NCBI RefSeq assembly: GCF_000787375.1
Contig: NZ_JRJU01000044.1
Span: 1 to 34,512 of the forward strand
DNA: 34,512 nt
Direction of reading: 5' to 3'
Source: Halalkalibacter okhensis
Lineage (GTDB): Bacteria > Bacillota > Bacilli > Bacillales > Bacillaceae_D
The number at the start of each line of letters is the position of its first letter. Within the stretch, counting starts at the first letter, position 1. Below, piece after piece: positions 7,920 to 15,810 of the stretch. The notes beneath the pieces are model-generated. The model was not told where the DNA came from. It ran no database searches and was given only the letters and a program-made list of their open reading frames with translations. A program made the position numbers and the translations under genes.

Positions 7920-9104
7920 CTAATTATCACCTATTAGAGGACTTGAACTATAAATCTCAGTTAATAAATAGTCACCTTCACTGCTATTGTGTGCAGTTTC
8001 ATCCCTAGCATCTAAATCATTAAAATGCCACCATTCCGAAGCTAAGGGTGTCAGCCCCGCCGTCGTAGCATAGGTTTGTAACTTTATAGCAGCCTCGTTC
8101 ATTGAATCAGCATAAGTTGCAGTTTTCCAATCAATTGCATTTTGTGATGAAACTGGGGTAGTAAATACAGCAGATGCTCCGCTTAATTCATGTATTTGTG
8201 TAGGCATCGCATATTCCATATAATCTTTAATTAAGACTCTGGTGTATTCACCAATTGGAACCTCCTTTTTAGAGTTAATTTTAACTAAACTGAGATCGAT
8301 GCCATAACCCATTTGATGATTAGAAACACCGTCTGTTATAAACCAATTTATCCCCCAAGGAAGTGTGTTAATACCAGTCATAACTTCTGGATCATCATCG
8401 GCTAACTTACTCAAGCCTTCTACAACCGCTTTCTGTACAGAGTAGGGCCTAAATCCCTCATATATTTTTAGTGAGTTGCCCTCTGACAGGGCAAGCTGCT
8501 GTGCTAAATGAACTTTTTTGGACATTGAATATAGCACAGGCATAATATATTCTTCACTCTCAAGCCGTTCGTTGTATGTCTTGCCCGGATATAAGGCACG
8601 GTTTGAAATATTAGGGATATCCTTACCAGATGAAACGAATTTAGAAGAATAGGTATTAGTGTTATCATAGATAATAGATGGAATAACATCGGGAAGGTTA
8701 ATAAAAGTATAATTATGTTGTAACCAACCAGCTAAATCACCTCTTTTAATAAACCACCAATCTCCCTCTTCTCTTAAAATTTCGAAAGCAGTACCTGCTT
8801 CAAATATATCAATAGTTTCAGAATCACTTTTTGGAAATTCTTTCAAATCTAAACTGATAGAAGTAAATCCTGTAGCTCCAACCACAGGTAACTCTAAATC
8901 CCCTTCGTACATTCTTGCTTGTGGCTCTTCAATTACTTCATCGGCTGAAATTTCGGAAGATTTTTCTACTTCATTCATAGCGGGAATGGACTCATTTGGT
9001 ATAAAATTATCCACATTTGTTCTATCAATACAAGCTGTTAGTAAAATTATGATTATTAGCATAGCCATTATCAATATAACATTGTATTTTTTTAGCCAAA
9101 TCAT
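7920..9104 (-). CDS. VanX-type D-Ala-D-Ala dipeptidase lipoprotein with SH3 domain
   Basis: A 394-residue lipoprotein: signal peptide with lipobox LLTAC (Cys25), a bacterial SH3-like domain (about 75-137) that probably binds cell wall, then a peptidase M15D domain. SNHQMGYGID supplies zinc ligands His263 and Asp270, EWWHF supplies the catalytic Glu357 and ligand His360, and EGFRPYS holds the VanX-type arginine. It should cleave D-Ala-D-Ala or similar dipeptides outside the cell. An upstream TTG overlaps the RBS; ATG at 9104 is preferred because AGGAG lies 10 nt before it. Only 26 bp separates it from the TraX-family gene, so the two probably form an operon. No vanH, vanA or vanS/vanR is present, so vancomycin resistance is not implied. 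Confidence 0.85.
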   Translation of the reverse strand: MIWLKKYNVILIMAMLIIIILLTACIDRTNVDNFIPNESIPAMNEVEKSSEISADEVIEEPQARMYEGDLELPVVGATGFTSISLDLKEFPKSDSETIDIFEAGTAFEILREEGDWWFIKRGDLAGWLQHNYTFINLPDVIPSIIYDNTNTYSSKFVSSGKDIPNISNRALYPGKTYNERLESEEYIMPVLYSMSKKVHLAQQLALSEGNSLKIYEGFRPYSVQKAVVEGLSKLADDDPEVMTGINTLPWGINWFITDGVSNHQMGYGIDLSLVKINSKKEVPIGEYTRVLIKDYMEYAMPTQIHELSGASAVFTTPVSSQNAIDWKTATYADSMNEAAIKLQTYATTAGLTPLASEWWHFNDLDARDETAHNSSEGDYLLTEIYSSSPLIGDN

Positions 9105-9130
9105 GATTATATATCTCCTCAATATTTAAT

Positions 9131-9832
9131 TTATGCAAATATGAAGTACCTCAAAATATAAAGTACTAAAAGATGAGCTGGATAAAAAACATAAAATCCC
9201 CATTTAATAAGAGCTGAGCTTTTTCCTCTTTCTCCATTATATAAAGCAAGAAAAGGAATGGCCAAAAGGATACCAAAGCGAAAAGCGTAATCCATTCCTA
9301 AACTTATGCCAGGAAGAATATAAAAAACAGTCCCTATAAATGCAAAGCTAATCATCTGCATCTTAAACTGTCCCTTGTATATTCCAAAAAATAAAATCCA
9401 CAATACAAGAATGTAATTCCAGTCAGCCGTCCAAGCGAGTAAACAGCACAAAGCAATAATCATAACTTTTATTAATCGAGAAATGTAAGTAGTTTGACTA
9501 ATAGCTAATGCAACTAACCCCATAAACAGTCCCCATATTACACTAGTTCCCTGCCACCATTCAAGACCGAAGTACATCACAAATGGGAAGTGCGAAATTA
9601 AAGCAAAAATGAAAAGTCGTTTTAGATATTTTTGCTTATTAGAAGTATAGAAGTATCCTTCTGCAATCATATAACCTATTATGGGGGCAGCCAATCTTCC
9701 AAAACCACGAGCAAATATTGCTAGTGTAGTGTCATCAGGCACAAGCCATATTGATGCATGGTCTACAACCATCGCAATAACAGCTAGTAGTTTAAGTGCA
9801 TTTGAATTTATAAACTTTGTTTTTATTGACAT
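9131..9832 (-). CDS. TraX-family integral membrane protein
   Basis: A membrane protein of about 233 residues with eight or so hydrophobic segments. LKLLAVIAMVVDHASIW, FGRLAAPIIGYMIAEGYFYT and YLKRLFIFALISHFPF match the TraX family, whose F-plasmid member N-acetylates pilin. Chromosomal Gram-positive members are of unknown function, and there is no conjugation machinery here. Of several possible starts (9886, 9838, 9832), ATG at 9832 has the best RBS (GGAG, 7 nt away). The gene lies directly upstream of the dipeptidase gene in a likely operon, pointing to an envelope role such as modifying wall or surface glycans (inference). Confidence 0.75.
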   Translation of the reverse strand: MSIKTKFINSNALKLLAVIAMVVDHASIWLVPDDTTLAIFARGFGRLAAPIIGYMIAEGYFYTSNKQKYLKRLFIFALISHFPFVMYFGLEWWQGTSVIWGLFMGLVALAISQTTYISRLIKVMIIALCCLLAWTADWNYILVLWILFFGIYKGQFKMQMISFAFIGTVFYILPGISLGMDYAFRFGILLAIPFLALYNGERGKSSALIKWGFYVFYPAHLLVLYILRYFIFA

Positions 9833-9960
9833 TTGCATACTCCGTTTCCTATTAATTTTTGTTATCTGATTTAGCATAGCCATCAAATATGGAGTTTTTA
9901 TGTGTTTTAAATTTTAATAAATGATCACTTTTGATTACTTAGGAGGTTGATGATTTAAAA

Positions 9961-9996
9961 CAAAAAAACCTCTTTAGGGCCTGCTGTAAGGAGTTT
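9961..9996 (-). terminator. Possible terminator downstream of the 10050-10265 ORF
   Basis: On the minus strand an imperfect stem (AAACTCCTTA against TAAAGAGGTTT) is followed by a run of seven Ts. It lies about 50 bp after the stop of the hypothetical minus-strand ORF and supports transcription in that direction. Confidence 0.45.
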
Positions 9997-10049
9997 ATCA
10001 AACGAAGTTGTTATAATCTGAAATTTCTCCAGACTAATTATTAATCTCT

Positions 10050-10265
10050 TCATCTGTTTCTAGCTATCAAACTTAAAAATATATAACCAAAAGAATTTTT
10101 TGGACACTCAGGCTCACCATTTATTTTCAATAATAAGCCCCATTGCCTTGGGAGTTCAGAAGACTTTTCAAAAAACTCTTTTTCATTTAGCGAATTAAAG
10201 AACTTACTCATCTCTTTCATGACCATCAACTTTTCTAGATGTTGGTGATCTCTATATCTATACAA
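10050..10265 (-). CDS. Hypothetical small protein, start uncertain
   Basis: Not recognised. The frame encodes up to 71 residues, hydrophilic at first (many Lys, Glu and His) and ending in a hydrophobic FGYIFLSLIA stretch. The nominal TTG start at 10265 has no ribosome binding site. Internal ATGs exist at codons 14, 16 and 19, but none has a good RBS. A different frame starting at ATG 10300 reads into this one if one base is shifted near 10250, so this could be another frameshifted gene. A possible terminator downstream is the only support for expression. The 200 bp up to the YkvT-like gene shows no second convincing gene. Confidence 0.3.
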   Translation of the reverse strand: MYRYRDHQHLEKLMVMKEMSKFFNSLNEKEFFEKSSELPRQWGLLLKINGEPECPKNSFGYIFLSLIARNR

Positions 10266-10410
10266 CTACTAATATTTTTAACAAATCTGTTTACTTCCAT
10301 GTTTTTTTACAAACTCCCACATATTTCGTAACAGTAATGTAAAAAACAGCTTCGAGCGTTCGGGTTAATGGTATCCTCAAGTCCATTTTTCCAAATGGGT
10401 AAATTTGGTC

Positions 10411-10466
10411 ACCTCCTAGTCTAATTTTTCATGTTAGTTTAATAGAGTCACTTACTTCTAGGAGGT
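10411..10466 (+). promoter_or_regulatory. Inverted repeat that can mask the RBS of the LysM hydrolase gene
   Basis: ACCTCCTAG (10411-10419) is perfectly complementary to CTAGGAGGT (10458-10466), which contains the Shine-Dalgarno sequence of the gene starting at 10474. If the mRNA starts upstream of 10411, a 9-bp stem with a 38-nt loop would hide the RBS. The same 5' arm also reads AGGAGGT on the minus strand. Confidence 0.4.
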
Positions 10467-10473
10467 TTATACA

Positions 10474-11061
10474 ATGAAAAAATTAATAATCACTATTAGC
10501 GTTGCAGCATCACTTGTTTTTATTGGAGGAAATGATACAAACGCACAAATAACGACACACACCGTAGCGTCTGGAGAATTTTTGTATAAAATTGGTCAAA
10601 AATATGGAGTTTCTGTATCCGCTATTAAAAATGCAAATAATAAATCGTCATCAATGATTATGGTAGGAGAAAGGTTAACAATTCCAGAATCTATCTCTGC
10701 TTCAGAGAGGGATTTACTGGCACGTTTAGTGATGGCTGAATCAGAAGGAGAACCTTATGCTGGTAAAGTCGCTGTTGCAACCGTCGTATTAAATCGAGTT
10801 GACCATAAGGATTTTCCGAATACGGTTCGAGGAGTTATTAATGAAGTTTCAAACGGATACTACGCGTTTACACCTGTTCAAAATGGACGTATTAACCGTC
10901 CGGCTGATAATGAATCGATTCGAGCTGTTGATGAGGCTCTAGCATTTAGAGGGCAAGGATCTGGGTCACTCTTTTTCTATAATCCAAAAATTGCTACTAA
11001 CCAATGGATTGCTACTCGTACCGAAACTGTTCGGATTGGAAATCATGTTTTTGCTAAATAA
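10474..11061 (+). CDS. ykvT: LysM plus SleB/CwlJ-type cell wall hydrolase (YkvT-like)
   Basis: A secreted 195-residue protein: signal peptide to about residue 24 (cleavage after TNA), a LysM peptidoglycan-binding domain (about 28-71, VASGEFLYKIGQKYGVS to VGERLTIP), then a Hydrolase_2 domain (about 80-195). RLVMAESEGEPYAGKVAVA and VLNRV are typical of the SleB/CwlJ spore-cortex lytic family. Length and order match B. subtilis YkvT. ATG at 10474 follows AGGAGG by 8 nt. It stands alone on the plus strand with a hairpin after it. A role in spore germination is possible, but YkvT itself is poorly characterised. Its RBS may be sequestered by the upstream repeat. Confidence 0.85.
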   Translation: MKKLIITISVAASLVFIGGNDTNAQITTHTVASGEFLYKIGQKYGVSVSAIKNANNKSSSMIMVGERLTIPESISASERDLLARLVMAESEGEPYAGKVAVATVVLNRVDHKDFPNTVRGVINEVSNGYYAFTPVQNGRINRPADNESIRAVDEALAFRGQGSGSLFFYNPKIATNQWIATRTETVRIGNHVFAK

Positions 11062-11079
11062 ATTATGACATTAGAGAAG

Positions 11080-11110
11080 GAGCGTCAGGACACAGCATCT
11101 CCTGACGCTC
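11080..11110 (+). terminator. Hairpin after the LysM hydrolase gene
   Basis: A perfect 11-bp stem GAGCGTCAGGA / TCCTGACGCTC with a 9-nt loop, 19 bp after the stop codon. The following T-tract is weak (AATCTT), so termination may be partial. Confidence 0.6.
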
Positions 11111-11256
11111 AATCTTAGAATTTCCAGTACTTTGATAAAAATAAAAGATTACTTAAACCATGGACTTAGCAAATCAACGCCCTTGTTGTAAAGCTAACCT
11201 GCTTCACCACAGAAAATAAGAGATTTATTGCTATCTCAAGGTATTTGAATAAGAAA

Positions 11257-11620
11257 TTAATTCATATCTTTGACTTTTTCTTTGTTCTTTAAATGTTGTT
11301 CAAGTATGACAGTTGTTAAAATGGCTACTATTGCTTGATATATTAATAGGTCAGTCATTATTCCAAACTCTTCAGGTTCCCCAATGAATTTTGTGATATA
11401 GAAAGAGACGATGAAGAATGTTATGACTGTAGCAAGCCCCAATCCATAGGCCTTTCCCAATTTTATTAGCAACTATTATTGCGAAAAATTTATTTAATAA
11501 AAAACCTCCATACATTATAAAACTTCCTATCATTAATGAAGTTCCTATCTCAAAAAATCTTATCTCGCCCACCCTTTTCATTTTACAATGGGATCCAATA
11601 GAATTAGGTTTTATCGGCAA
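11257..11620 (-). pseudogene. Small membrane protein, frameshifted
   Basis: Two overlapping minus-strand frames (11620-11372 and 11472-11257) join into one protein of about 107 residues if one base is removed from the GGGAAAGG stretch at 11457-11450. The joined protein starts MKRVGEIRFF, has two or three membrane helices (ending ...NKIGKAYGLGLATVITFF...) and a charged tail EQHLKNKEKVKDMN. I do not recognise the family. No good RBS is visible, so the true start is uncertain. A sequencing indel is as likely as real decay. About 150 bp on either side holds no other gene, except a 6-codon ORF (11716-11696) with a good RBS. Confidence 0.5.
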
Positions 11621-11719
11621 GTTCTATCGTACATGCTACACGTTAGTTGGAGAAAGTAATAAATTCAAGATTAATAAAAATGATTAAGGAATAACCTACT
11701 CCTTTTTCTTAGGCATTTG

Positions 11720-11920
11720 TCAGCCTCCTTCTATACAAGTTGCAGTAGAACTTCCTATAACAGAATTTAATTCTTGAAGTAGTGAGTATAGACGTTCACT
11801 TCCAACTAATGTCTTCAATGTTTGTTTCGTTAGTGGAACATTATATTTTTTAAAAACTTCTTTTGTCTCTCCCCAAACATCAACAATTGCTTCAGGTGAC
11901 ATATTTGATTGAATAACCAT
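11720..11920 (-). CDS. Small protein resembling DUF1858/ScdA N-terminal domain, ending CIEGG
   Basis: A 66-residue protein with an excellent RBS (AGGAGG, 8 nt before the ATG). SPEAIVDVWGETKEVFKKYNVP follows the pattern of the small helical DUF1858/ScdA_N domains, in which a helix is followed by 'VF-x-KY-x-(I/V)'. Those domains often carry a Cys pair for iron-sulfur or redox chemistry; here the only Cys is in the C-terminal CIEGG. Similar short proteins ending in Cys-Glu-Gly-Gly occur in bacilli as far as I recall, but I cannot name a function. A standard sigma-A promoter lies just upstream (11956-11984). Confidence 0.55.
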   Translation of the reverse strand: MVIQSNMSPEAIVDVWGETKEVFKKYNVPLTKQTLKTLVGSERLYSLLQELNSVIGSSTATCIEGG

Positions 11921-11955
11921 GTGAGTCTCCTCCTTTGCTTTTATCTATCATTTTA

Positions 11956-11984
11956 TTAATAGCTAAATTTACTCCCTGCTTCAA
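11956..11984 (-). promoter_or_regulatory. Sigma-A-type promoter of the CIEGG protein gene
   Basis: On the minus strand TTGAAG (11984-11979), a 17-bp spacer, then TATTAA (11961-11956). This is a conventional housekeeping promoter and contrasts with the TTCAYA class. Confidence 0.5.
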
Positions 11985-12034
11985 TAAAAACAAATGACCA
12001 ACCGCTAAAAACTATGTTTTAAATAATCATTCAC

Positions 12035-12458
12035 TTAATTATTGATCATTTCTCTTAATAATTTTGTATCTTCCTTTTGAATTCTAAATCCCTGTAAAGT
12101 GTTTGATAAATTAACAAGCAAACCTTCGCCTTCTGTCTCCCCACCTAAACTTAAATGATAGTGTGCGGAGGATTTATCTTTAAAGTATACTGTCAAATCA
12201 AACTCCGCTATGTAATTTAACATACCTTCCATTTTCTGAGCATTTTCAATTGCTTCTATAAAAGTTTTCATCCTGCTTGCATCTGTGAACTGTTTCGATT
12301 TTAATGAAATGTCTTTAGAGTCCCACTCCGGATGTGAATTAAGGGAAATACTTATAACATCTTTATCGTAAAAAAGGGATGCCCATTTGTGTTTTCTCAC
12401 TGCAACCCACAACAAAAGTTAAAATAATTACAACATATAATAAAAAACACTTCCTCAA
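12035..12458 (-). pseudogene. Small lipoprotein, frameshifted after the signal peptide
   Basis: A TTG start at 12458 follows AGGAGG by 7 nt and opens a frame encoding a lipoprotein signal peptide with lipobox VVGC (Cys19), which stops at 12371-12369. The rest (YDKDVISISLNSH... to ...LLREMINN) continues in another frame to 12035. Removing one T from the T6 run at 12375-12370 joins them into an intact protein of about 141 residues. The mature part has a beta-rich pattern with YFKDKSSAHYHLSL and resembles small Bacillus lipoproteins of the YhfM sort, though I am not sure. The excellent RBS and signal peptide argue that the gene is real and that the frame break is recent or artefactual. Confidence 0.65.
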
Positions 12459-12596
12459 TTACAACCCTCCTCCCTCACGTTTCCCAGTTCAACAACCTTG
12501 CAAAATCTCCATCTATTTTAACATAAAATTACATTTGTCTTTCTTAATCAATAAGACTGTTACTATAATAGTTGATCAAACCTGTAATAAAAAGCG

Positions 12597-12634
12597 AAAA
12601 AGGGATAAATGACTATTTGCCTCATTTACCCCTT
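12597..12634 (-). terminator. Terminator of the res gene cluster
   Basis: On the minus strand AGGGGTAAATGA pairs with TCATTTATCCCT (one G-U pair), followed by TTTTT. It lies 23 bp after the stop codon of the Asp-box lipoprotein, closing the cluster that begins with resA. Confidence 0.85.
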
Positions 12635-12656
12635 ACTGTTTCATTGATTAACCTTT

Positions 12657-13559
12657 TTAATTCTTTCTACTTCCTTCCTCTGCCAATACTTCCCACGTTT
12701 TCCCAAAGTCCTTTGTCTCATAAATACTTTGTTTCATTGATCCGAGTACTAACATTTGATCATCTGTTGGATGGTTACTAATATACATAATGTAATCATC
12801 GTCTACCTTAAAATTCAGAGATGCCCATGTTTCTCCAAAGTCTTCACTCAAATACAAGCCTTCCTTTTCCCCAAAGAGATAGGCTACTAAATCTTCTGAA
12901 TCAGAATCAAGAGTTTGGAAAGAACTTGCGCTAAGATTATTTTCTTTTAAAGCCCACGTTTGACCACCGTCAGATGATTCATATAGTCCTGTCTCAGTTC
13001 CAGCTAGTAAGTAATCAGGAGATTGCGGATGAGACGTTAATGAAAGAACCGAAGCTACAGGTCCTGGTAATCCTATAGTATCAACCATCTCCCAATCATA
13101 ACCTCCATTGTTTGACCGATATAGGTTTGAGTTATATACATCAATTCCATACATGAATTCTTGGTTTCCTTCATTTACATGTAAAAGATGAAAATCGACT
13201 TCCTCATAAAGTGCAATTGGTTCCCATGTTTCCCCAGAATCATGACTAATAATGACCCCTAATGGATCAACATAGTCAGATCGAGCACCAGGATGTCCAC
13301 TTGAGATCATCAAGTCCTCATCTATAATTGTATAACCCATGAAATCATGCTGATGTTCTGGCTCACCAACTAATTCCCAACTGTCTTCATTTAAATTAAT
13401 TAAGCCCATATGTGTAGCTAGAAAAATACTCTCGTCATGTTGTGAGTATTCTAATCCATGAATATGCATAAACGAGTCGATCTGATTTGTGTCATTTGAG
13501 CATGCTGATATAACAAATAGAGATAGAGTAATCATACTAGCCATTAATCCTTTTTTCAT
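12657..13559 (-). CDS. Asp-box (BNR) repeat lipoprotein, F510_1955-type
   Basis: A 300-residue lipoprotein with lipobox VISAC (Cys20) followed by a beta-propeller. Five Asp-box motifs are visible: SHDSGETW, SNNGGYDW, SSDGGQTW, SEDFGETW and TKDFGKTW. The domain start MHIHGLEYS and the HEHQHDF and SGHPG segments are His-rich and fit the so-called F510_1955 glycosylhydrolase family. Catalytic residues of true sialidases are not apparent, so enzyme activity is unproven; metal or protein binding is an alternative. ATG follows AAGGGG. It is probably the last gene of the resA cluster (87 bp gap), ending at a strong terminator. Confidence 0.8.
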   Translation of the reverse strand: MKKGLMASMITLSLFVISACSNDTNQIDSFMHIHGLEYSQHDESIFLATHMGLINLNEDSWELVGEPEHQHDFMGYTIIDEDLMISSGHPGARSDYVDPLGVIISHDSGETWEPIALYEEVDFHLLHVNEGNQEFMYGIDVYNSNLYRSNNGGYDWEMVDTIGLPGPVASVLSLTSHPQSPDYLLAGTETGLYESSDGGQTWALKENNLSASSFQTLDSDSEDLVAYLFGEKEGLYLSEDFGETWASLNFKVDDDYIMYISNHPTDDQMLVLGSMKQSIYETKDFGKTWEVLAEEGSRKN

Positions 13560-13646
13560 TGAAATAATCCCCTTTAAATGTGTTTTCTTTTTGTTGGAAA
13601 TTTGCTCAATATATCGTTAAAACCTTCTACGATAGAGCGACAACTT

Positions 13647-13856
13647 CTATTTTAACATGTTCTTTCTCTTTACAAATTCTTCTTCTGAGATTTCACCGGT
13701 TGCGAAACGTTCCTCCAAAATGGCATAGGGAGACTTCGCTTTACTTTCCAATCGAAACAAAAGCCTTAGTATTAAATAAATGATTACAAGCAGAGCAAGT
13801 GCAACAAATCCCATTTTTAAGATATACGACATCATTTCAGCTGAATCTCCAAACAT
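13647..13856 (-). CDS. SHOCT-domain small membrane protein
   Basis: A 69-residue protein: one N-terminal membrane helix (about 13-34) and a C-terminal SHOCT motif (YAILEERFATGEISEEEFVKRK), a short helical pair usually found at protein ends and thought to mediate oligomerisation. An open frame starts earlier at 13889 inside ccdA, but AGGAGG sits just before the ATG at 13856. It follows ccdA by 13 bp. Such proteins often accompany metal- and redox-stress genes in Firmicutes islands; the exact role is unknown. Confidence 0.8.
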   Translation of the reverse strand: MFGDSAEMMSYILKMGFVALALLVIIYLILRLLFRLESKAKSPYAILEERFATGEISEEEFVKRKNMLK

Positions 13857-13869
13857 ACGATCTCCTCCT

Positions 13870-14580
13870 TTAAAAGCCCATAAAGCCATTAAAAATATTA
13901 TTTACTAAATAAGAGGTAATTCTAGTCATCCAATCAAAATATAAAAATACACCAAATATGATCATTAAAATTCCACCAAATTTCATAATGAGATTTGTAT
14001 ATTTTTTAATCCAATTCATTCTTCCAATAAAGAATGTCATCAAAAAGAACGGTATTGCAAACCCAATACTATAAGCACTCATATAAAGCATCCCGGAACC
14101 CGAGTTGGTCATACTTAAAGTAATAACGGAAGCTAAAATTGGGCCAATACAAGGAGTCCATCCAGCAGCAAAAGCAATTCCTATTACATAGGTTCCGACA
14201 TATCCACTTGGTTTTTTGGAGAACTGGAATTGATGATTTTTCATTAGAAACGAAGGTCGGATTACTCCTATAGTTATCAATCCAAACAAAATAATGAAAA
14301 TGGCCCCTAGTTGTCTAATGAGATTATTGTATTTCAAGAATAGGTCTCCTACTAATGTTGTGGACATTCCAAGCACAACAAAAATAGTAGAAAACCCTAA
14401 AATAAAGATGAACGTGTGGAACATAGCTCTTGGAGGTAAAAAACGACCTTTTTTCTTCATCTCATCCACCGTCATCCCGGTTATATAGGATAGAAAGGCT
14501 GGATATAACGGGAGATTACAGGGGGATATAAAAGATAAAACCCCCGCTCCAAAAGCCAATAATATAGTTAAATCTGCCAT
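13870..14580 (-). CDS. ccdA: Cytochrome c biogenesis protein CcdA (thiol-disulfide transporter)
   Basis: Carries reducing equivalents from cytosolic thioredoxin across the membrane to ResA-type thioredoxins. The 236 residues form six membrane helices with the two active cysteines in SPCNLPLYP (Cys21) and WTPCIGP (Cys144), exactly as in the CcdA/DsbD core. ATG follows AAAGGAG. It lies 12 bp after resC and 13 bp before the SHOCT gene. Together with resA, resB and resC it makes a complete System II cytochrome c maturation set in one operon; in B. subtilis ccdA is elsewhere on the chromosome. Confidence 0.95.
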   Translation of the reverse strand: MADLTILLAFGAGVLSFISPCNLPLYPAFLSYITGMTVDEMKKKGRFLPPRAMFHTFIFILGFSTIFVVLGMSTTLVGDLFLKYNNLIRQLGAIFIILFGLITIGVIRPSFLMKNHQFQFSKKPSGYVGTYVIGIAFAAGWTPCIGPILASVITLSMTNSGSGMLYMSAYSIGFAIPFFLMTFFIGRMNWIKKYTNLIMKFGGILMIIFGVFLYFDWMTRITSYLVNNIFNGFMGF

Positions 14581-14592
14581 AACAATCTCCTT

Positions 14593-15789
14593 TTAAGCGT
14601 ATGAATGTAATCCTGCGATGACTAAATTAATAAATAGCAAGTTAAACATTATGATCCCAAAACCAATCACTAAGAGCCATGCGGATTTCTCACCATGCCA
14701 ACCCCTTGATAGTCTTAAGTGTAAATAAGCAGCATAAAAAAGAAACGTTATAAGAGCCCAAACTTCTTTTGGATCCCATCCCCAAAATCGTGTCCAAGCG
14801 ATTTGAGCCCAAATCATGGCAAATATTAATCCACCTAAAGTAAAAACTGGAAAACCAATAATAATCGATCTGTAACTAACTTCATCAAAAAGTTGTGGAC
14901 TAACGTTTTTCAAGATAGGTTGTATCGCAGCTGCAATCCGTCTTCTTAGAATGAAACGTAATAGAAGATAAAGAATACTTCCTGAAAGGATTGACCATAA
15001 AAACGTATTAAACTTTCTTGGAGACTCCACTCCGTTCATCCAGCCGGGTGTTTCAAATAATGGGCCAAACCGGTTTTGATCAGCTGTTATTAATTCACCT
15101 TCATAAGGACCTACAATAGCCGGTAATTCATATTCAAGCTGTGCCTCCACTTCCCATTCATTTATCCAATTAAAAGTGACAGAATAATTAATTAACGAAA
15201 ACACTCCCACCGTTATTGCAATGGCTACAGCACACGTTACCGAATAAATAACAGCCTCAAGCCAAAATGTTTGTTTAGAGCGTTTGCTTTGGTCAACGAC
15301 ACGTATGAGGTAGATTAAACCTGCAATAAATCCAACCCCTAGAATCCCTTGACCAATAGCAGTGGTTATCACATGAATATGAAGCCAGTAAGTTTGCAAG
15401 GCGGGTATTAAAGGCGTAACTTCTCTTGGGAATACTGATGCATAGGCAATGATCACAATTCCAACAGGCATTGAGAAAATACCTAATACCGGCTTCTTAT
15501 AAATAAGATAAAGAATTAGAAACGCAAAAATAATAGTTAATCCTAAGAACGTGGTATATTCAAACATATTACTAACCGGAGCATGTCCAGCCACAATCCA
15601 CCTAGTGACAAAATACCCTAGTTGTGCTAAAAATCCTGCACACGCCAGACCAAAGCTGATCCATCCCCACCTCTTCGTTTTATTACCTAATGTACTATTT
15701 TCATAATAGATCGTAATAGAGAAAGTAATTGTCGCGAAAATGTAGATAAAAAACGCCGCGAGCAATAGATTACTACTTAGTTCGACCAT
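14593..15789 (-). CDS. resC: Cytochrome c biogenesis protein ResC/CcsA type (System II haem handling)
   Basis: With ResB it exports haem and joins it to apocytochrome c outside the membrane. The 398-residue protein has eight or more membrane helices, a Trp-rich motif WGWDPKEVWALI (the WWD-type haem-binding stretch) and flanking histidines in YWLHIHVITTA and in the final GLHSYA. The frame opens at 15810, but the ATG at 15789 has GGGAG 7-8 nt upstream and gives the normal family start MVELSS. It follows resB by 21 bp. Annotations also use the name ccsB for this protein in Bacillus. Confidence 0.95.
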   Translation of the reverse strand: MVELSSNLLLAAFFIYIFATITFSITIYYENSTLGNKTKRWGWISFGLACAGFLAQLGYFVTRWIVAGHAPVSNMFEYTTFLGLTIIFAFLILYLIYKKPVLGIFSMPVGIVIIAYASVFPREVTPLIPALQTYWLHIHVITTAIGQGILGVGFIAGLIYLIRVVDQSKRSKQTFWLEAVIYSVTCAVAIAITVGVFSLINYSVTFNWINEWEVEAQLEYELPAIVGPYEGELITADQNRFGPLFETPGWMNGVESPRKFNTFLWSILSGSILYLLLRFILRRRIAAAIQPILKNVSPQLFDEVSYRSIIIGFPVFTLGGLIFAMIWAQIAWTRFWGWDPKEVWALITFLFYAAYLHLRLSRGWHGEKSAWLLVIGFGIIMFNLLFINLVIAGLHSYA

Positions 15790-15810
15790 GTTGTAACACT
15801 CCCAAACCAC

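Noticed and set aside
7920-9104. Vancomycin resistance locus
   Set aside because: The VanX-like catalytic motif is present, but there is no vanH, ligase or vanR/vanS, and the protein is an SH3-bearing lipoprotein.
10293-10314. TTCCAT and TACAAA upstream of the LysM hydrolase as another regulon promoter
   Set aside because: The two hexamers are not in the required phase and no -10 box stands at the expected distance.
11696-11716. Six-codon ORF with good RBS after the CIEGG gene
   Set aside because: Too short to support as a gene; the GGAGG comes from the Gly-Gly codons of the upstream gene.
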